From the NCBI GenBank assembly GCA_013286425.1, contig JABDFS010000031.1, positions 181 to 35,119 of the forward strand: a stretch of DNA of 34,939 bases. Reading direction: 5' to 3'. The position numbers were made by a program, and so were the translations under genes. This stretch comes from Bacteroidota bacterium (GTDB lineage: Bacteria; Bacteroidota; Bacteroidia; Chitinophagales; Chitinophagaceae). Shown in pieces: positions 24,601 to 32,562 of this stretch. Under the pieces are notes generated by a model. That model was not told where the DNA came from. It made no database searches and saw nothing but the letters and a program-made list of their open reading frames with translations. Position 1 is the first letter of the stretch, and every line of letters starts with the position of its first letter.

Positions 24601-24842
24601 CAAATTTCTATTATGTAAATGCTTCGTACTTCAAGATCCGTAATGTTACCATAGGTTATAACCTGCCAAAGAGCATCGCTTCCAGTATTAAAATGGAAAG
24701 CCTGAGAATATATGTAATGGGAAACAATTTAATTGCATTTAAATCTAAAGAATATACTGCAAAAGATCCGGAAAGAGCTAACACATTCGATTTATGGCCG
24801 GTGCCCACATCCTATACGTTTGGTATCAACGTAAACTTTTAA
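21615..24842 (+). CDS. SusC-family TonB-dependent outer-membrane transporter
   Basis: The protein has 1075 residues. The signal peptide ends near LTSFAQQ (about residue 25). A carboxypeptidase-regulatory-like domain follows at about 29-97 (VSGTVTSKTTGQPLAGVTV). A TonB-box-like AVVVTGYKS lies at about 107-115. The plug domain (about 117-235) has the SusC signature RGIGTLNSTNPLYIIDGVP and ASAASIYGSRAANGVI. A long beta-barrel ends in a C-terminal aromatic-ending strand (SYTFGINVNF). It imports oligosaccharides across the outer membrane with the SusD-like lid encoded 17 bp downstream. A second ATG seven codons in (MKQLLTIF) could be used. The substrate cannot be read from SusC itself; the GH32 and HTCS nearby suggest fructan. 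Confidence 0.95.
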   Translation: MSLNKKLMKQLLTIFMVFVALTSFAQQKIVSGTVTSKTTGQPLAGVTVHLGKSTVTTDANGKFSIPATAGETINLSFIGMNNLNYKVTESSQDINLVMEEGASELNAVVVTGYKSERKVDLTGAVSVVNLTPVKNQVVSSPMLALQGRVPGLYIQTDGSPTGANGGAPTILVRGIGTLNSTNPLYIIDGVPTTKYEDLANLNTGSISSMQVLKDASAASIYGSRAANGVIIVTTKNGSSDDKVHIQLNSSITSQTEKPWQENVLNSEQRGEALWRAAVNDGTDPNSVVDQIYKFDWNGDYNNPVLNKVIIAPFVGATNNNQPPPYDPFTGPFSATDSLEPAASTNWQDALYKPATVIANDLALSAGNSRNGVMIDLGYYHNNGLIEFTNYKRYNARVNGHISTFKDRLKIGENFQLSQTSQINSTTDVGGASTPSLALTLAPTIPLYKTDGTYGGPRGAGYSDRNNPVDMQYLNRFNTRTELVLFGNAYLDLEIVKNLVFHTSVGFDYSDALAENAALIGDEGPVRSFNSLALQDAKEFTFTWSNTLNYNLIRDKSRLNVLIGTEAIKDNINAFGASNTNFALQTADYLQLSAGSGTQTTNGSATGYRLLSQFGKLFYSYSDRYLASVTVRRDGSSRFGANNQYGIFPAFTLGWRINNEDFFKNVKNVSNLKLRAGVGTVGNQQALSNTGPLTLFQPNYGTASPTYPQWLNIGTAYDLGGLNTGTLPSGFVQVQEGNPNLKWESSTETNLGLDFGFLNETITGSFDYFIKKTKDILIPPPIPGVLGEGQNTVVNGANMNDWGWEALLSYNHRTNSGLNFNITANASHFQNKITSIPDSYRSYFVGDANHSIVGHSPQSIFGYETNGIFQTSKEAQDAPFQPGAQDGALQGAGRLRYVDLNGNDTIDVNDQTWLGNTLPKLEYGLRIDIDYKNWDFSIFGSGVAGKTGFDPTKFFNDFVDQRNNFGPGTLNAWTPQNTGSGIPALSLLNHNGEDRNSNFYYVNASYFKIRNVTIGYNLPKSIASSIKMESLRIYVMGNNLIAFKSKEYTAKDPERANTFDLWPVPTSYTFGINVNF

Positions 24843-24858
24843 TCTTAAAAAATAAGTT

Positions 24859-26631
24859 ATGAAATATACAAGTATAAAAATATTGTTAGCTGCAGTTATT
24901 GTGCTTTCAATGGGCTGTAAAAAGTACCTTGATTACAAACCTCAGGGTGCTGTATCAGCCAGCGATCTTACGTCTCCTACTGCCGCTGACGGGCTTGCTA
25001 CAGCCGCTTATGCGGGTATTGCAAATGACTGGTGGGATGCGCCCATAACAAGTATGTGGGAATATGGAAGCATCCGCTCTGATGATGCGTATAAAGGCGG
25101 TGGCGCTATTGGCGACCAGCAGCAAATGGATAAATATGAACAATTCTATTTGGTGAATTCATCTAATAATGGTGCAGGCGATTTTGGTTTTCCCGGCACG
25201 TGGATAAGGGCTTATGGCGCTATTTCAAGAATCAATAATGCTTTGCGTGCCTTGAATAATCTTACAGATGCAGATTTTCCTGAAAGAACAACACGCATAG
25301 GTGAGATGCATTTTTTACGCGGGCACATGTATTTCCTTTTGAAAGACTTATTCCGCAACATTCCCTGGTTTGACGAAACATTAACCAATGATGAAATAGT
25401 GAAGGTTCCAAACACTATGTCCAATGATTCGTTGTGGGAAAAGATAGCAGGTGATTTCCAGGTTGCAATTAATGATTTGCCTGAAACACAACCCGGCCAG
25501 CCCGGCAGGGCCAATAAGCTTGCGGCAGAAGCCTACCTTGCCAAAGTAAGATTGTACCAGGCATATACGCAGGATGATGGCTACAACGTAACCGGTATTG
25601 ACCAGCAAAAGCTTCAGGATGTTATTACATTAACGGATGATGTTATCAATTCCGGTGTGTATGCTTTGAATCCTGATTTTGCCTATGACTTTTTATATGG
25701 TTATGATAACAGCCCGGAATCAATATTCGCCATTCAATATTCTATTAACGATGGAACTGCCATCGGTGGAAGGTTAGGCATGAGCACCAGCCTTAATTAT
25801 TTTGCGGGCGCGCCACAGTATGGTTGCTGTGCATTTCACGTACCATCCCAAAACCTGGTGAATGCTTTCCAGACAGATTCCCGCGGGCTTCCGTTGGATT
25901 CAATATTAAATCCAACTGATAAAGATTTTAATGACTTTTATTTAGGTGATAATGATCTTACACCAACCGGTGTAACAGTTGATCCGCGTATTGATCATAC
26001 CATTGGCATACAAAGCCATCCATTTAAATATGATGCAGCTATTCCTTACGATCATAGCTGGGAAAGATTGGCAGGAACGTATGGAGGCTTCGGAACAATG
26101 AAAGAACTGCAACTGGCAAGCTGCCCCTGTTTTAAAAAGCTTGGCCCTTTTTATGGCACTTCGGTTAACATGGATGTAATACGTTATGACGATGTGCTTT
26201 TGATGAAAGCAGAAGCAGAAATAAAATTAGGCGATGCTAATGCAGCTTTGCCGTTGATAAACCAGGTAAGAGCAAGGGCTGCACAAATAAGCCCACTGGT
26301 GAAAAAAGCAGATGGCACTTATCCTTCAAACTATAAGATTGATGTTTATAAACCGGGTGTAAATATTCCTGTATGGAATACCACAACCGCGTTTGAGGCA
26401 TTGATGTGGGAAAGAAGAATGGAATTTGCTATGGAAGGATACCGTTTCTTTGATCTTGTACGTTGGGGAATTGCAGCACCTACGCTGAATGCGTTTTTTG
26501 CAAAAGAAAAGACCAGGCATGCATTTTTAAGCAGCGCGCAATTTACACATGGTACGCATGAGTATTTTCCTATCCCGCAGGAACAGATAACAGTTACAAA
26601 TGGTTTGTATACACAGAATCATGGCTATTAA
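24859..26631 (+). CDS. SusD-family surface glycan-binding lipoprotein
   Basis: The protein has 590 residues. The lipoprotein signal peptide has the lipobox LSMGC, with Cys at residue 20, followed by KKYLDYKPQG. The N-terminal SusD domain covers about 25-230 with tetratricopeptide-like helices (ARINNALRALNNL..., HFLRGHMYFLLKDLF). The C-terminal RagB/SusD region ends with the family segment LMWERRMEFAMEGYRFFDLVRWG. It forms the lid of the SusC barrel and binds the glycan at the cell surface. The close 16-bp spacing to susC indicates coupled expression. A cysteine pair (QYGCCAF) and SCPCF could form local disulfides. A strong terminator follows 16 bp after the stop, so the GH32 gene probably has its own promoter. 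Confidence 0.95.
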   Translation: MKYTSIKILLAAVIVLSMGCKKYLDYKPQGAVSASDLTSPTAADGLATAAYAGIANDWWDAPITSMWEYGSIRSDDAYKGGGAIGDQQQMDKYEQFYLVNSSNNGAGDFGFPGTWIRAYGAISRINNALRALNNLTDADFPERTTRIGEMHFLRGHMYFLLKDLFRNIPWFDETLTNDEIVKVPNTMSNDSLWEKIAGDFQVAINDLPETQPGQPGRANKLAAEAYLAKVRLYQAYTQDDGYNVTGIDQQKLQDVITLTDDVINSGVYALNPDFAYDFLYGYDNSPESIFAIQYSINDGTAIGGRLGMSTSLNYFAGAPQYGCCAFHVPSQNLVNAFQTDSRGLPLDSILNPTDKDFNDFYLGDNDLTPTGVTVDPRIDHTIGIQSHPFKYDAAIPYDHSWERLAGTYGGFGTMKELQLASCPCFKKLGPFYGTSVNMDVIRYDDVLLMKAEAEIKLGDANAALPLINQVRARAAQISPLVKKADGTYPSNYKIDVYKPGVNIPVWNTTTAFEALMWERRMEFAMEGYRFFDLVRWGIAAPTLNAFFAKEKTRHAFLSSAQFTHGTHEYFPIPQEQITVTNGLYTQNHGY

Positions 26632-26647
26632 ATAATGTCGGGACAAT

Positions 26648-26680
26648 AAACGGGAGAACTTTATTTGTTTTCCCGTTTTT
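26648..26680 (+). terminator. Rho-independent terminator after susD
   Basis: AAACGGGAGAAC and GTTTTCCCGTTT form a 12-bp stem with one G-T pair and a 7-base loop (TTTATTT), followed by a T run to 26680. Confidence 0.85.
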
Positions 26681-27081
26681 CTGTAAGAGGAATTTTGGAA
26701 GTGATTATTACCTTTTACTATAACGACTAATGCCTGGTTCTATACAATGACTGGTAAAACAGAGATCAAATACAGTATAAAAACAGACCAAAAAGAGGAA
26801 ATATATCTCTTTTGTCCCTCTTTTGTCCCTCTTTGGCCCCTCTTTGGTCTCTCTTTTGTTTCTCTTTGGTATGAAGCAGATGCGGTAAAGAACATTGCTG
26901 GAAAAGGAACAGTTTAAGGGTAGTTTATAATAGATGTAGCTGCCGGAATGATTATAACATACTGGAAATAAATGGAATTTTACCGGAATGTTTTTCCGGA
27001 TCTTTGGTTAATCAACTTTTTAGCGTAAGAGTAAATTGAATGGTAATTAAAATTTGTATTAAAAGCTTTAAACTTGTTAAA
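26681..27081. other. Gene-free stretch between susD and the GH32 gene
   Basis: The region is AT-rich. Besides the 11-bp array at 26806-26871 it holds a repeated CCGGAATG (26943 and 26983), the second of which forms a small perfect hairpin CCGGAA-TGTTT-TTCCGG at 26983-26999. The GH32 promoter must lie here, but I see no convincing TTG/TAnnTTTG pair. No coding frame or RNA gene is supported. Confidence 0.5.
26786..26871. repeat. Second array of 11-bp repeats, with an inverted arm
   Basis: Six 11-bp units run from 26806 to 26871: TCTCTTTTGTC, CCTCTTTTGTC, CCTCTTTGGCC, CCTCTTTGGTC, TCTCTTTTGTT and TCTCTTTGGTA. An inverted partial unit (GACCAAAAAGAGGA, 26786-26799) precedes them, separated by about 6 bp. 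Period and architecture match the array at 4971-5098, although the unit sequence is unrelated. No terminal inverted repeats were found around this one. Confidence 0.85.
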
Positions 27082-28632
27082 ATGAAATGGTTGACTCTTT
27101 TAATTTCTGTCTCTTTTTTATCAATGGCAGTACTTGCACAGGATAATCAAACACCTACACCACAATGGCGGCCGGTATATCATTTCACACCGGTAAAAAA
27201 CTGGACAAATGATCCCAACGGATTGCTGTATGTGAATGGCGTATACCATTTGTATAATCAGCAAAACCCATTTGAAAATAAATGGGGCCACATGAGCTGG
27301 GGCCATGCAACAAGCAATGATCTTATTCAGTGGAAACATTTGCCTGTTGCCATACCTGAAAAAATAGATAAGGATACAACATGGATATTTTCAGGCAGCG
27401 CTGTGTGGGATAAAAACAATACAAGCGGCTTTTGTAAAAGCAGTAATTGTTTTGTTGCAATTTATACTGCGGATCAACCTAACCTCAAAAAAGAATCGCA
27501 ATTCATTGCATACAGCAACGATGGCGGAATGACGTACACTAATTATGAAAAAAATCCTGTAATTGATCTGAACAAAAAAGATTTCCGCGACCCAAACGTT
27601 TTTTGGTATGAACCCGGAAAATTCTGGCTGATGACCGTTGTATTGCCTGCAGAACACAAAGCAAGATTTTATAAATCTTCTAATCTAAAAGACTGGAGTT
27701 TATTAAGTGAGTTTGGCCCGCAGGGTTATACCGGGGCGCATTGGGAATGCCCGTTCTTAATTCAATTGCCGGTTAAAGGAACCAATCAAAAAAAATGGGT
27801 GCTGGTTACTTCTGCTGCCGGTGGCGAGCGTGGTGTGTTTGAACAATATTTTGTAGGTGATTTTGATGGCACAGGTTTTAAAAATGATAATCCTGCAGAA
27901 ACTATATTACCGCTTGATTACGGCGATACTTACTATGCTGCTATTCCCTGGAACAATTTACCGCCTGATAAAAAAATTTATATTGGCTGGATGATACCGA
28001 ATCCACAACCAACTTCTCCGTGGAAAGGGCAAATGTCTATTCCGAGAGATATGAGTCTTATGCAAACAAAAGATGGTTTGCGTTTGGTGCAATATCCAAC
28101 AACAGTTGTTTCAAAAGATCTCGACAAGCTTTCACAAAACAACATACTTAACGCTTCAAACATTAAAATAAATAATGAAGAAATAGCGGTTGATAAAGCT
28201 GATAAAATAAAAGGCAATGCCTGGTGGATGAATGCAGAATTATCAGTTGATGCCAACACTGCTGTTGCAGGTTTCAAGATCGCGCAGCAAAAAGATGAGA
28301 ATAATAAAACAGTTGCTGAAACTGTAATTGGTTATGATGCTGTCAATCACCAGGTGTATGTTGACAGAACAAATTCAGGCGGCGGAAAAGTAAATGAGAA
28401 AAGATTAAAACAAACAATTGATCTTAAGAACAACAGTAATACAATTAAGCTTACGATTTTATTAGATAAATCTTCGCTTGAAGTTTTTGTAAATGATGGA
28501 GAAGCTGCTTTAACTACCTATATTTATCCCGCTGAAAATGCTGATAAAATTGCTGCCTTTGCAAATGGCGGAAATGCTTTGATAAAGTCATTAAAGATCT
28601 GGGATTTGTCGAAAGCGAACAGCAGTCAATAA
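27082..28632 (+). CDS. Secreted glycoside hydrolase family 32 (fructan beta-fructosidase / levanase / inulinase type)
   Basis: The protein has 516 residues from ATG 27082, chosen because it gives a clean signal peptide (MKWLTLLISVSFLSMAVLAQ). An ATG at 27040 would add 14 residues ahead of it. The five-bladed propeller domain carries all three GH32 catalytic motifs: nucleophile Asp44 in WTNDPNG, transition-state Asp170 in FRDP, and acid/base Glu222 in WECP. KWGHMSWGHATSNDL is another family segment. A C-terminal beta-sandwich ends near SLEVFVNDGEAALTTYIYP. The enzyme releases fructose from beta-2,1 or beta-2,6 fructans or sucrose; linkage and exo/endo mode cannot be read here. It makes fructan the probable substrate of the locus. 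A signal peptidase I-type signal suggests a periplasmic or otherwise exported protein. Confidence 0.95.
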   Translation: MKWLTLLISVSFLSMAVLAQDNQTPTPQWRPVYHFTPVKNWTNDPNGLLYVNGVYHLYNQQNPFENKWGHMSWGHATSNDLIQWKHLPVAIPEKIDKDTTWIFSGSAVWDKNNTSGFCKSSNCFVAIYTADQPNLKKESQFIAYSNDGGMTYTNYEKNPVIDLNKKDFRDPNVFWYEPGKFWLMTVVLPAEHKARFYKSSNLKDWSLLSEFGPQGYTGAHWECPFLIQLPVKGTNQKKWVLVTSAAGGERGVFEQYFVGDFDGTGFKNDNPAETILPLDYGDTYYAAIPWNNLPPDKKIYIGWMIPNPQPTSPWKGQMSIPRDMSLMQTKDGLRLVQYPTTVVSKDLDKLSQNNILNASNIKINNEEIAVDKADKIKGNAWWMNAELSVDANTAVAGFKIAQQKDENNKTVAETVIGYDAVNHQVYVDRTNSGGGKVNEKRLKQTIDLKNNSNTIKLTILLDKSSLEVFVNDGEAALTTYIYPAENADKIAAFANGGNALIKSLKIWDLSKANSSQ

Positions 28633-28663
28633 CAGTATGCAGCGCTTAAAAGTGTTTCCTGGT

Positions 28664-29170
28664 ATGAAAAGTATAATTAGAAGCTTTGTTTTTATTCTGC
28701 TGATTTCTTCACGTGTTGCTGCACAATATTCTATGCCGCCACCTGCACAAACGGTTCCTGAATTTGAGTTTGCAAGGTTTGATAAAACTTCATTCACCAA
28801 TAAAAATTTAGCAACAAATAAACCGCTGTTCTTTTTCTTTTTTGATTGCACCTGCGAACATTGCCAGCACGCAATGACATACCTGAATGCAAATTTTAAA
28901 GATTATAAAAATGCAGCGGTTTATTTAATCAGTCTTGACAGCATACAAACGATAAACAACTTCCTGCATAAATATGCACCGAATGTTGTTGGCCAAAAAA
29001 ATGTAACTGTATTGCTGGATTTAAAAACTGAATTCATCACGAAGTTTAAGCCAAGAAAATATCCATCATTGTTTTTGTACGATGCCAATAAAAAATTGTT
29101 GGACTATGAAGATAATCCTGAAAGCATGTTCAGGTTTTCAATGTTGCTGCAAAAAACTGCTGCCAAATAA
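28664..29170 (+). CDS. Exported thioredoxin-fold protein
   Basis: The protein has 168 residues from ATG 28664, chosen because it begins a signal peptide (MKSIIRSFVFILLISSRVAAQ); an ATG at 28637 would add nine residues. After FFFFFDCTCEHCQHAM, a thioredoxin-like active site with C-x-x-C as CEHC, the fold continues with a strand pair and the segment YPSLFLYDANKKLL, which includes the cis-Pro position (KYPS). It resembles the TlpA/ResA redoxin group, but lacks the usual N-terminal AhpC/TSA features. Its role may be redox maintenance of exported proteins. It begins 31 bp after the GH32 stop and ends 31 bp before the FG-GAP gene, so the three probably form one transcription unit. Confidence 0.82.
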   Translation: MKSIIRSFVFILLISSRVAAQYSMPPPAQTVPEFEFARFDKTSFTNKNLATNKPLFFFFFDCTCEHCQHAMTYLNANFKDYKNAAVYLISLDSIQTINNFLHKYAPNVVGQKNVTVLLDLKTEFITKFKPRKYPSLFLYDANKKLLDYEDNPESMFRFSMLLQKTAAK

Positions 29171-29201
29171 AATGTATACATTCATGATGTAAAAAAATTT
29201 C

Positions 29202-32200
29202 ATGCCTGCAAATAGATTGCATATCATTATCCTGTTTGCATTTTCTTCTTTCATATTTAATTCCTGTAATAATACTACTCATACATTATTTACCAGCTTA
29301 CCATCATCAAAAACAAACATAGATTTTGAAAATAATATAGACGACAGGAATAGCTGGGGCATTCTGAATTATATCTACTATTATAATGGTGGCGGTGTTG
29401 CTGTCGGCGATATAAACAACGATGGTTTGCCTGATATTTATTTTACAGCTAACAGTCATGGCGGCAATAAACTGTACCTGAACAAAGGCAATTTTCAGTT
29501 TGAAGACATCACCGAAAAAGCAGGCGTGGCGGGCACTTCAGACTGGTGCAGTGGTGTAACGATGGCTGATGTAAATGGTGATGGTTTACTTGATATTTAT
29601 GTTTGCGCCATCGCAAATATTCATGGCCTTCACGGTCATAATGAACTCTTTATAAATAATGGCAACAACACTTTCACTGAAAGTGCAGCACAATACGGAT
29701 TAGATTTTTCAGGCACATCAACACAAGCTGCTTTTTTTGATTATGATCATGATGGAGATTTGGATTGTTACCTGTTGAATCAATCAGAACATCCCAATCA
29801 ACATATTGTTGACACAGGTTTCAGAAGGCAATACGATTCTGTTGCAGGAAACAGGTTTTACAGGAATGATGTTGTTAATGGCAAAAGAGTTTTTACAGAT
29901 GTTTCAAAACAGGCTGGCATTTATCAAAGCAGTTTATGTTACGGCTTAGGTGTTGCGGTTGCAGATTTTAATAATGATGGCTGGGATGACATTTATGTAA
30001 GCAATGATTTTCACGAGAATGATTATTACTATTTGAATAATGGTAACGGAACTTTTACAGAAAGCGGCGCGCAGCATTTTCATCATTACAGCAGGTATAG
30101 CATGGGCAGTGATGCAGCGGATTATAACAATGACGGGCAGGTAGACCTGATAACGACCGATATGTTACCTGCTGATGAAAAAACTTTAAAAACTTATGGC
30201 AACGGTGAGCATTATGATACGTACACAGAAAAGATAACGCGTAATGGGTACCAGGATCAGTTTTCAAAAAATTGTTTGCAAAGAAACAATGGTAGCGGAG
30301 CAAGCTTTAGTGATATTGGATTGATGGCTGGTGTTGCTGCAACAGACTGGAGCTGGAGCCCGTTGTTTGTCGATTTTGATAATGATGGTAATAAAGATTT
30401 ATTTATATCAAGCGGTATTGTAAAGCGCCCGCTTGATCTTGATTTTATTATGTATATGGCCAATGCTGATCTCAGCAGCATTAACAACAAAGAAAAATAT
30501 GATGAGCTCATCAACAAAATGCCTGATGGAAAATCGCATCCATATTTATTTAAAGGCGATGGCAATTTGCATTTTAAAGATATAAGCGAAGATTGGGGCA
30601 CAGGTAAAATGCAAGGCTACTATAATGGTGCAGCATATGCCGATCTGAATAATGATGGCAATGTTGATGTTGTTATCAATTGCATTAATGCACCTGCGGT
30701 GATTTTAAAGAATAATGCGCCAAAGAAAAATTATCTCACCATAAATTTTAAAGGCGATAGTATGAACCGCTTTGGTGTTGGCGCGAAAGCATATGTTTTT
30801 ACGAAAGGTAAAATGCAGTACCAACAGTTGATGTTAACGCGTGGCTTTATGTCATCATCGGAATCGAGGTTGCATTTTGGCCTGGATAGCGCAACAACAG
30901 TTGACAGCATGTTGATTGTTTGGCCAAATCAAAAATATCAACTGCTTAAAAATATTGCTGCAAATAAAGAGGTAACAATAAATCAAAAAGATGCTGTTTC
31001 AAATTTTAATTATCAATCATTTTTTCCTTCTAAAAAAGAAATGTTTGAAGACATAACTGCTGGCGTTAATTTAAAATGGAAACATGCAGAAAATAATTTT
31101 ATTGATTTTAATGTGCAGCCATTGATCCCGCATATGCAGTCAACACGCGGGCCAAAGCTTGCAGTTGCTGATGTAAACAAAGATGGCCTTGATGATTTTT
31201 TTGTTTGTGGTGCAAAAAATCAAAGTGGTTGTTTGATGATGCAAACAAAAGATGGAAAGTTTGTTGCAGATTCAACAGCATTCATAAAAAATAAATCATG
31301 CGATGAAACCGATGCTGTTTTCTTTGATGCCAATAATGATGGTTATCCTGATTTATATATTGCAAGCGGTGGCAATGAATATGAAAACGGCAATAAAAAC
31401 TTAACTGATCATTTATACATTAATGATGGCAAAGGCAATTTCAAAGAAGCAGAAAATGCATTGCCTCAACTCTTAACCAATAAATCATGTGTGGCAGTTG
31501 CTGATATAAATAAAGATGGTAATCTGGATATTTTTGTCGGCACGCTTGCCGATGCAAAGCAGTATGGATACGCGCAAACTTCTTACCTGTTGTTGAATGA
31601 TGGCAAAGGCAATTTCAAACCTGCTGATTCATCTGTTATTGCATTAAACAATATTGGATTGGTTACTTCATCTGCATTCGCAGATCTGAACAATGATGGC
31701 TGGCCTGATCTTGTTGTTGCAGGTGAATGGATGCCCATAAAAATCTTTATGAACAACAAAGGCATTTTTAAAGAAAATGATATTGCACATTCATCAGGTT
31801 TATGGCAAACAGTGTATGTAAAAGATATAAACGGTGATGGTTACAACGATATTCTTGCAGGCAACTGGGGGTTGAACTCAAAGCTTCATGCTGATGAAAA
31901 CAATCCTTTAAAATTATATGTAAAAGACTTTGATGGCGATGGAACAGTTGAACAAATAATGGCTTCTACTGTTGATGGCAGGCAATATTCTTTTTTAGGA
32001 AAAGATCAGTTAGAAATAAGTTTACCGGCATTAAAAAAAACACATCCAACCTATAGTGAAGTTGCAGGCCAGGCTGTTCAATATATGTTTGGTGATTTGT
32101 TTAAAGATTATACAGAATTGAATGCTGAAACACTAAGTTCATCCTGCTTCATAAATGATGGCAAAGGCAATTTTAAACAAATGAATTTGCCTGATGGGTT

Positions 32201-32489
32201 GCAATTAGCACCCATTCTTTCATTCGCTTCTTTTAATGATAACAGCAACAATTATTTTGCTGCAGGAAATTTTTACGGCGTATTGCCTTATGAAGGAAAA
32301 TATGATGCCTTGCAACCAACATCTTTTTCATTCAACAATAAAACAGGGCAATTTAATTTTCAATCAATCCTGCCTTCTGTTAACGGAGAAATAAGAGATG
32401 CCAAATGGATAAACTATGCAGGAACAAAAGTGTTAATTGTTGCAAGAAATAATTATCAATTAATTTTTCTGAAGCCTGTTTCAAAATAG
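29202..32489 (+). CDS. Large FG-GAP/VCBS-repeat lipoprotein with an ASPIC/UnbV domain
   Basis: The protein has 1095 residues. A short lipoprotein-type signal ends in FNSC (Cys22). More than ten FG-GAP/VCBS repeats follow, recognisable by calcium-binding loops of the DxNxDGxxD type (for example DINNDGLPDIYF, DVNGDGLLDIYV, DYDHDGDLDCYL, DFNNDGWDDIYV, DINKDGNLDIFV, DLNNDGWPDLVV). They form two beta-propeller blocks separated at about residues 507-600 by an ASPIC/UnbV domain (RGFMSSSESRLHFGLDSATTVDSMLIVWPN). Such proteins are frequent beside SusC/SusD pairs in Chitinophagaceae and are assumed to bind glycan or ligand at the surface; no enzyme activity is established. It is the last gene of the plus-strand locus. 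Confidence 0.88.
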   Translation: MPANRLHIIILFAFSSFIFNSCNNTTHTLFTSLPSSKTNIDFENNIDDRNSWGILNYIYYYNGGGVAVGDINNDGLPDIYFTANSHGGNKLYLNKGNFQFEDITEKAGVAGTSDWCSGVTMADVNGDGLLDIYVCAIANIHGLHGHNELFINNGNNTFTESAAQYGLDFSGTSTQAAFFDYDHDGDLDCYLLNQSEHPNQHIVDTGFRRQYDSVAGNRFYRNDVVNGKRVFTDVSKQAGIYQSSLCYGLGVAVADFNNDGWDDIYVSNDFHENDYYYLNNGNGTFTESGAQHFHHYSRYSMGSDAADYNNDGQVDLITTDMLPADEKTLKTYGNGEHYDTYTEKITRNGYQDQFSKNCLQRNNGSGASFSDIGLMAGVAATDWSWSPLFVDFDNDGNKDLFISSGIVKRPLDLDFIMYMANADLSSINNKEKYDELINKMPDGKSHPYLFKGDGNLHFKDISEDWGTGKMQGYYNGAAYADLNNDGNVDVVINCINAPAVILKNNAPKKNYLTINFKGDSMNRFGVGAKAYVFTKGKMQYQQLMLTRGFMSSSESRLHFGLDSATTVDSMLIVWPNQKYQLLKNIAANKEVTINQKDAVSNFNYQSFFPSKKEMFEDITAGVNLKWKHAENNFIDFNVQPLIPHMQSTRGPKLAVADVNKDGLDDFFVCGAKNQSGCLMMQTKDGKFVADSTAFIKNKSCDETDAVFFDANNDGYPDLYIASGGNEYENGNKNLTDHLYINDGKGNFKEAENALPQLLTNKSCVAVADINKDGNLDIFVGTLADAKQYGYAQTSYLLLNDGKGNFKPADSSVIALNNIGLVTSSAFADLNNDGWPDLVVAGEWMPIKIFMNNKGIFKENDIAHSSGLWQTVYVKDINGDGYNDILAGNWGLNSKLHADENNPLKLYVKDFDGDGTVEQIMASTVDGRQYSFLGKDQLEISLPALKKTHPTYSEVAGQAVQYMFGDLFKDYTELNAETLSSSCFINDGKGNFKQMNLPDGLQLAPILSFASFNDNSNNYFAAGNFYGVLPYEGKYDALQPTSFSFNNKTGQFNFQSILPSVNGEIRDAKWINYAGTKVLIVARNNYQLIFLKPVSK

Positions 32490-32500
32490 CATATAAAAAA

Positions 32501-32529
32501 ATCATGCTGCATTGTAAGTGCAGCATGAT
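32501..32529. terminator. Hairpin terminator between convergent genes
   Basis: A perfect 11-bp stem ATCATGCTGCA / TGCAGCATGAT with the 7-base loop TTGTAAG. The A run on its left gives a seven-base T run on the minus strand, so it mainly serves the gene at 32563-34572. On the plus strand it lacks a clear T run. Confidence 0.75.
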
Positions 32530-32562
32530 ATGAACATTTATTAAAAACCCTAAACAAAACTA

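Noticed and set aside
27040..27081. Earlier ATG for the GH32 gene
   Set aside because: It would put 14 mostly basic and hydrophobic residues ahead of a complete signal peptide that starts at 27082.
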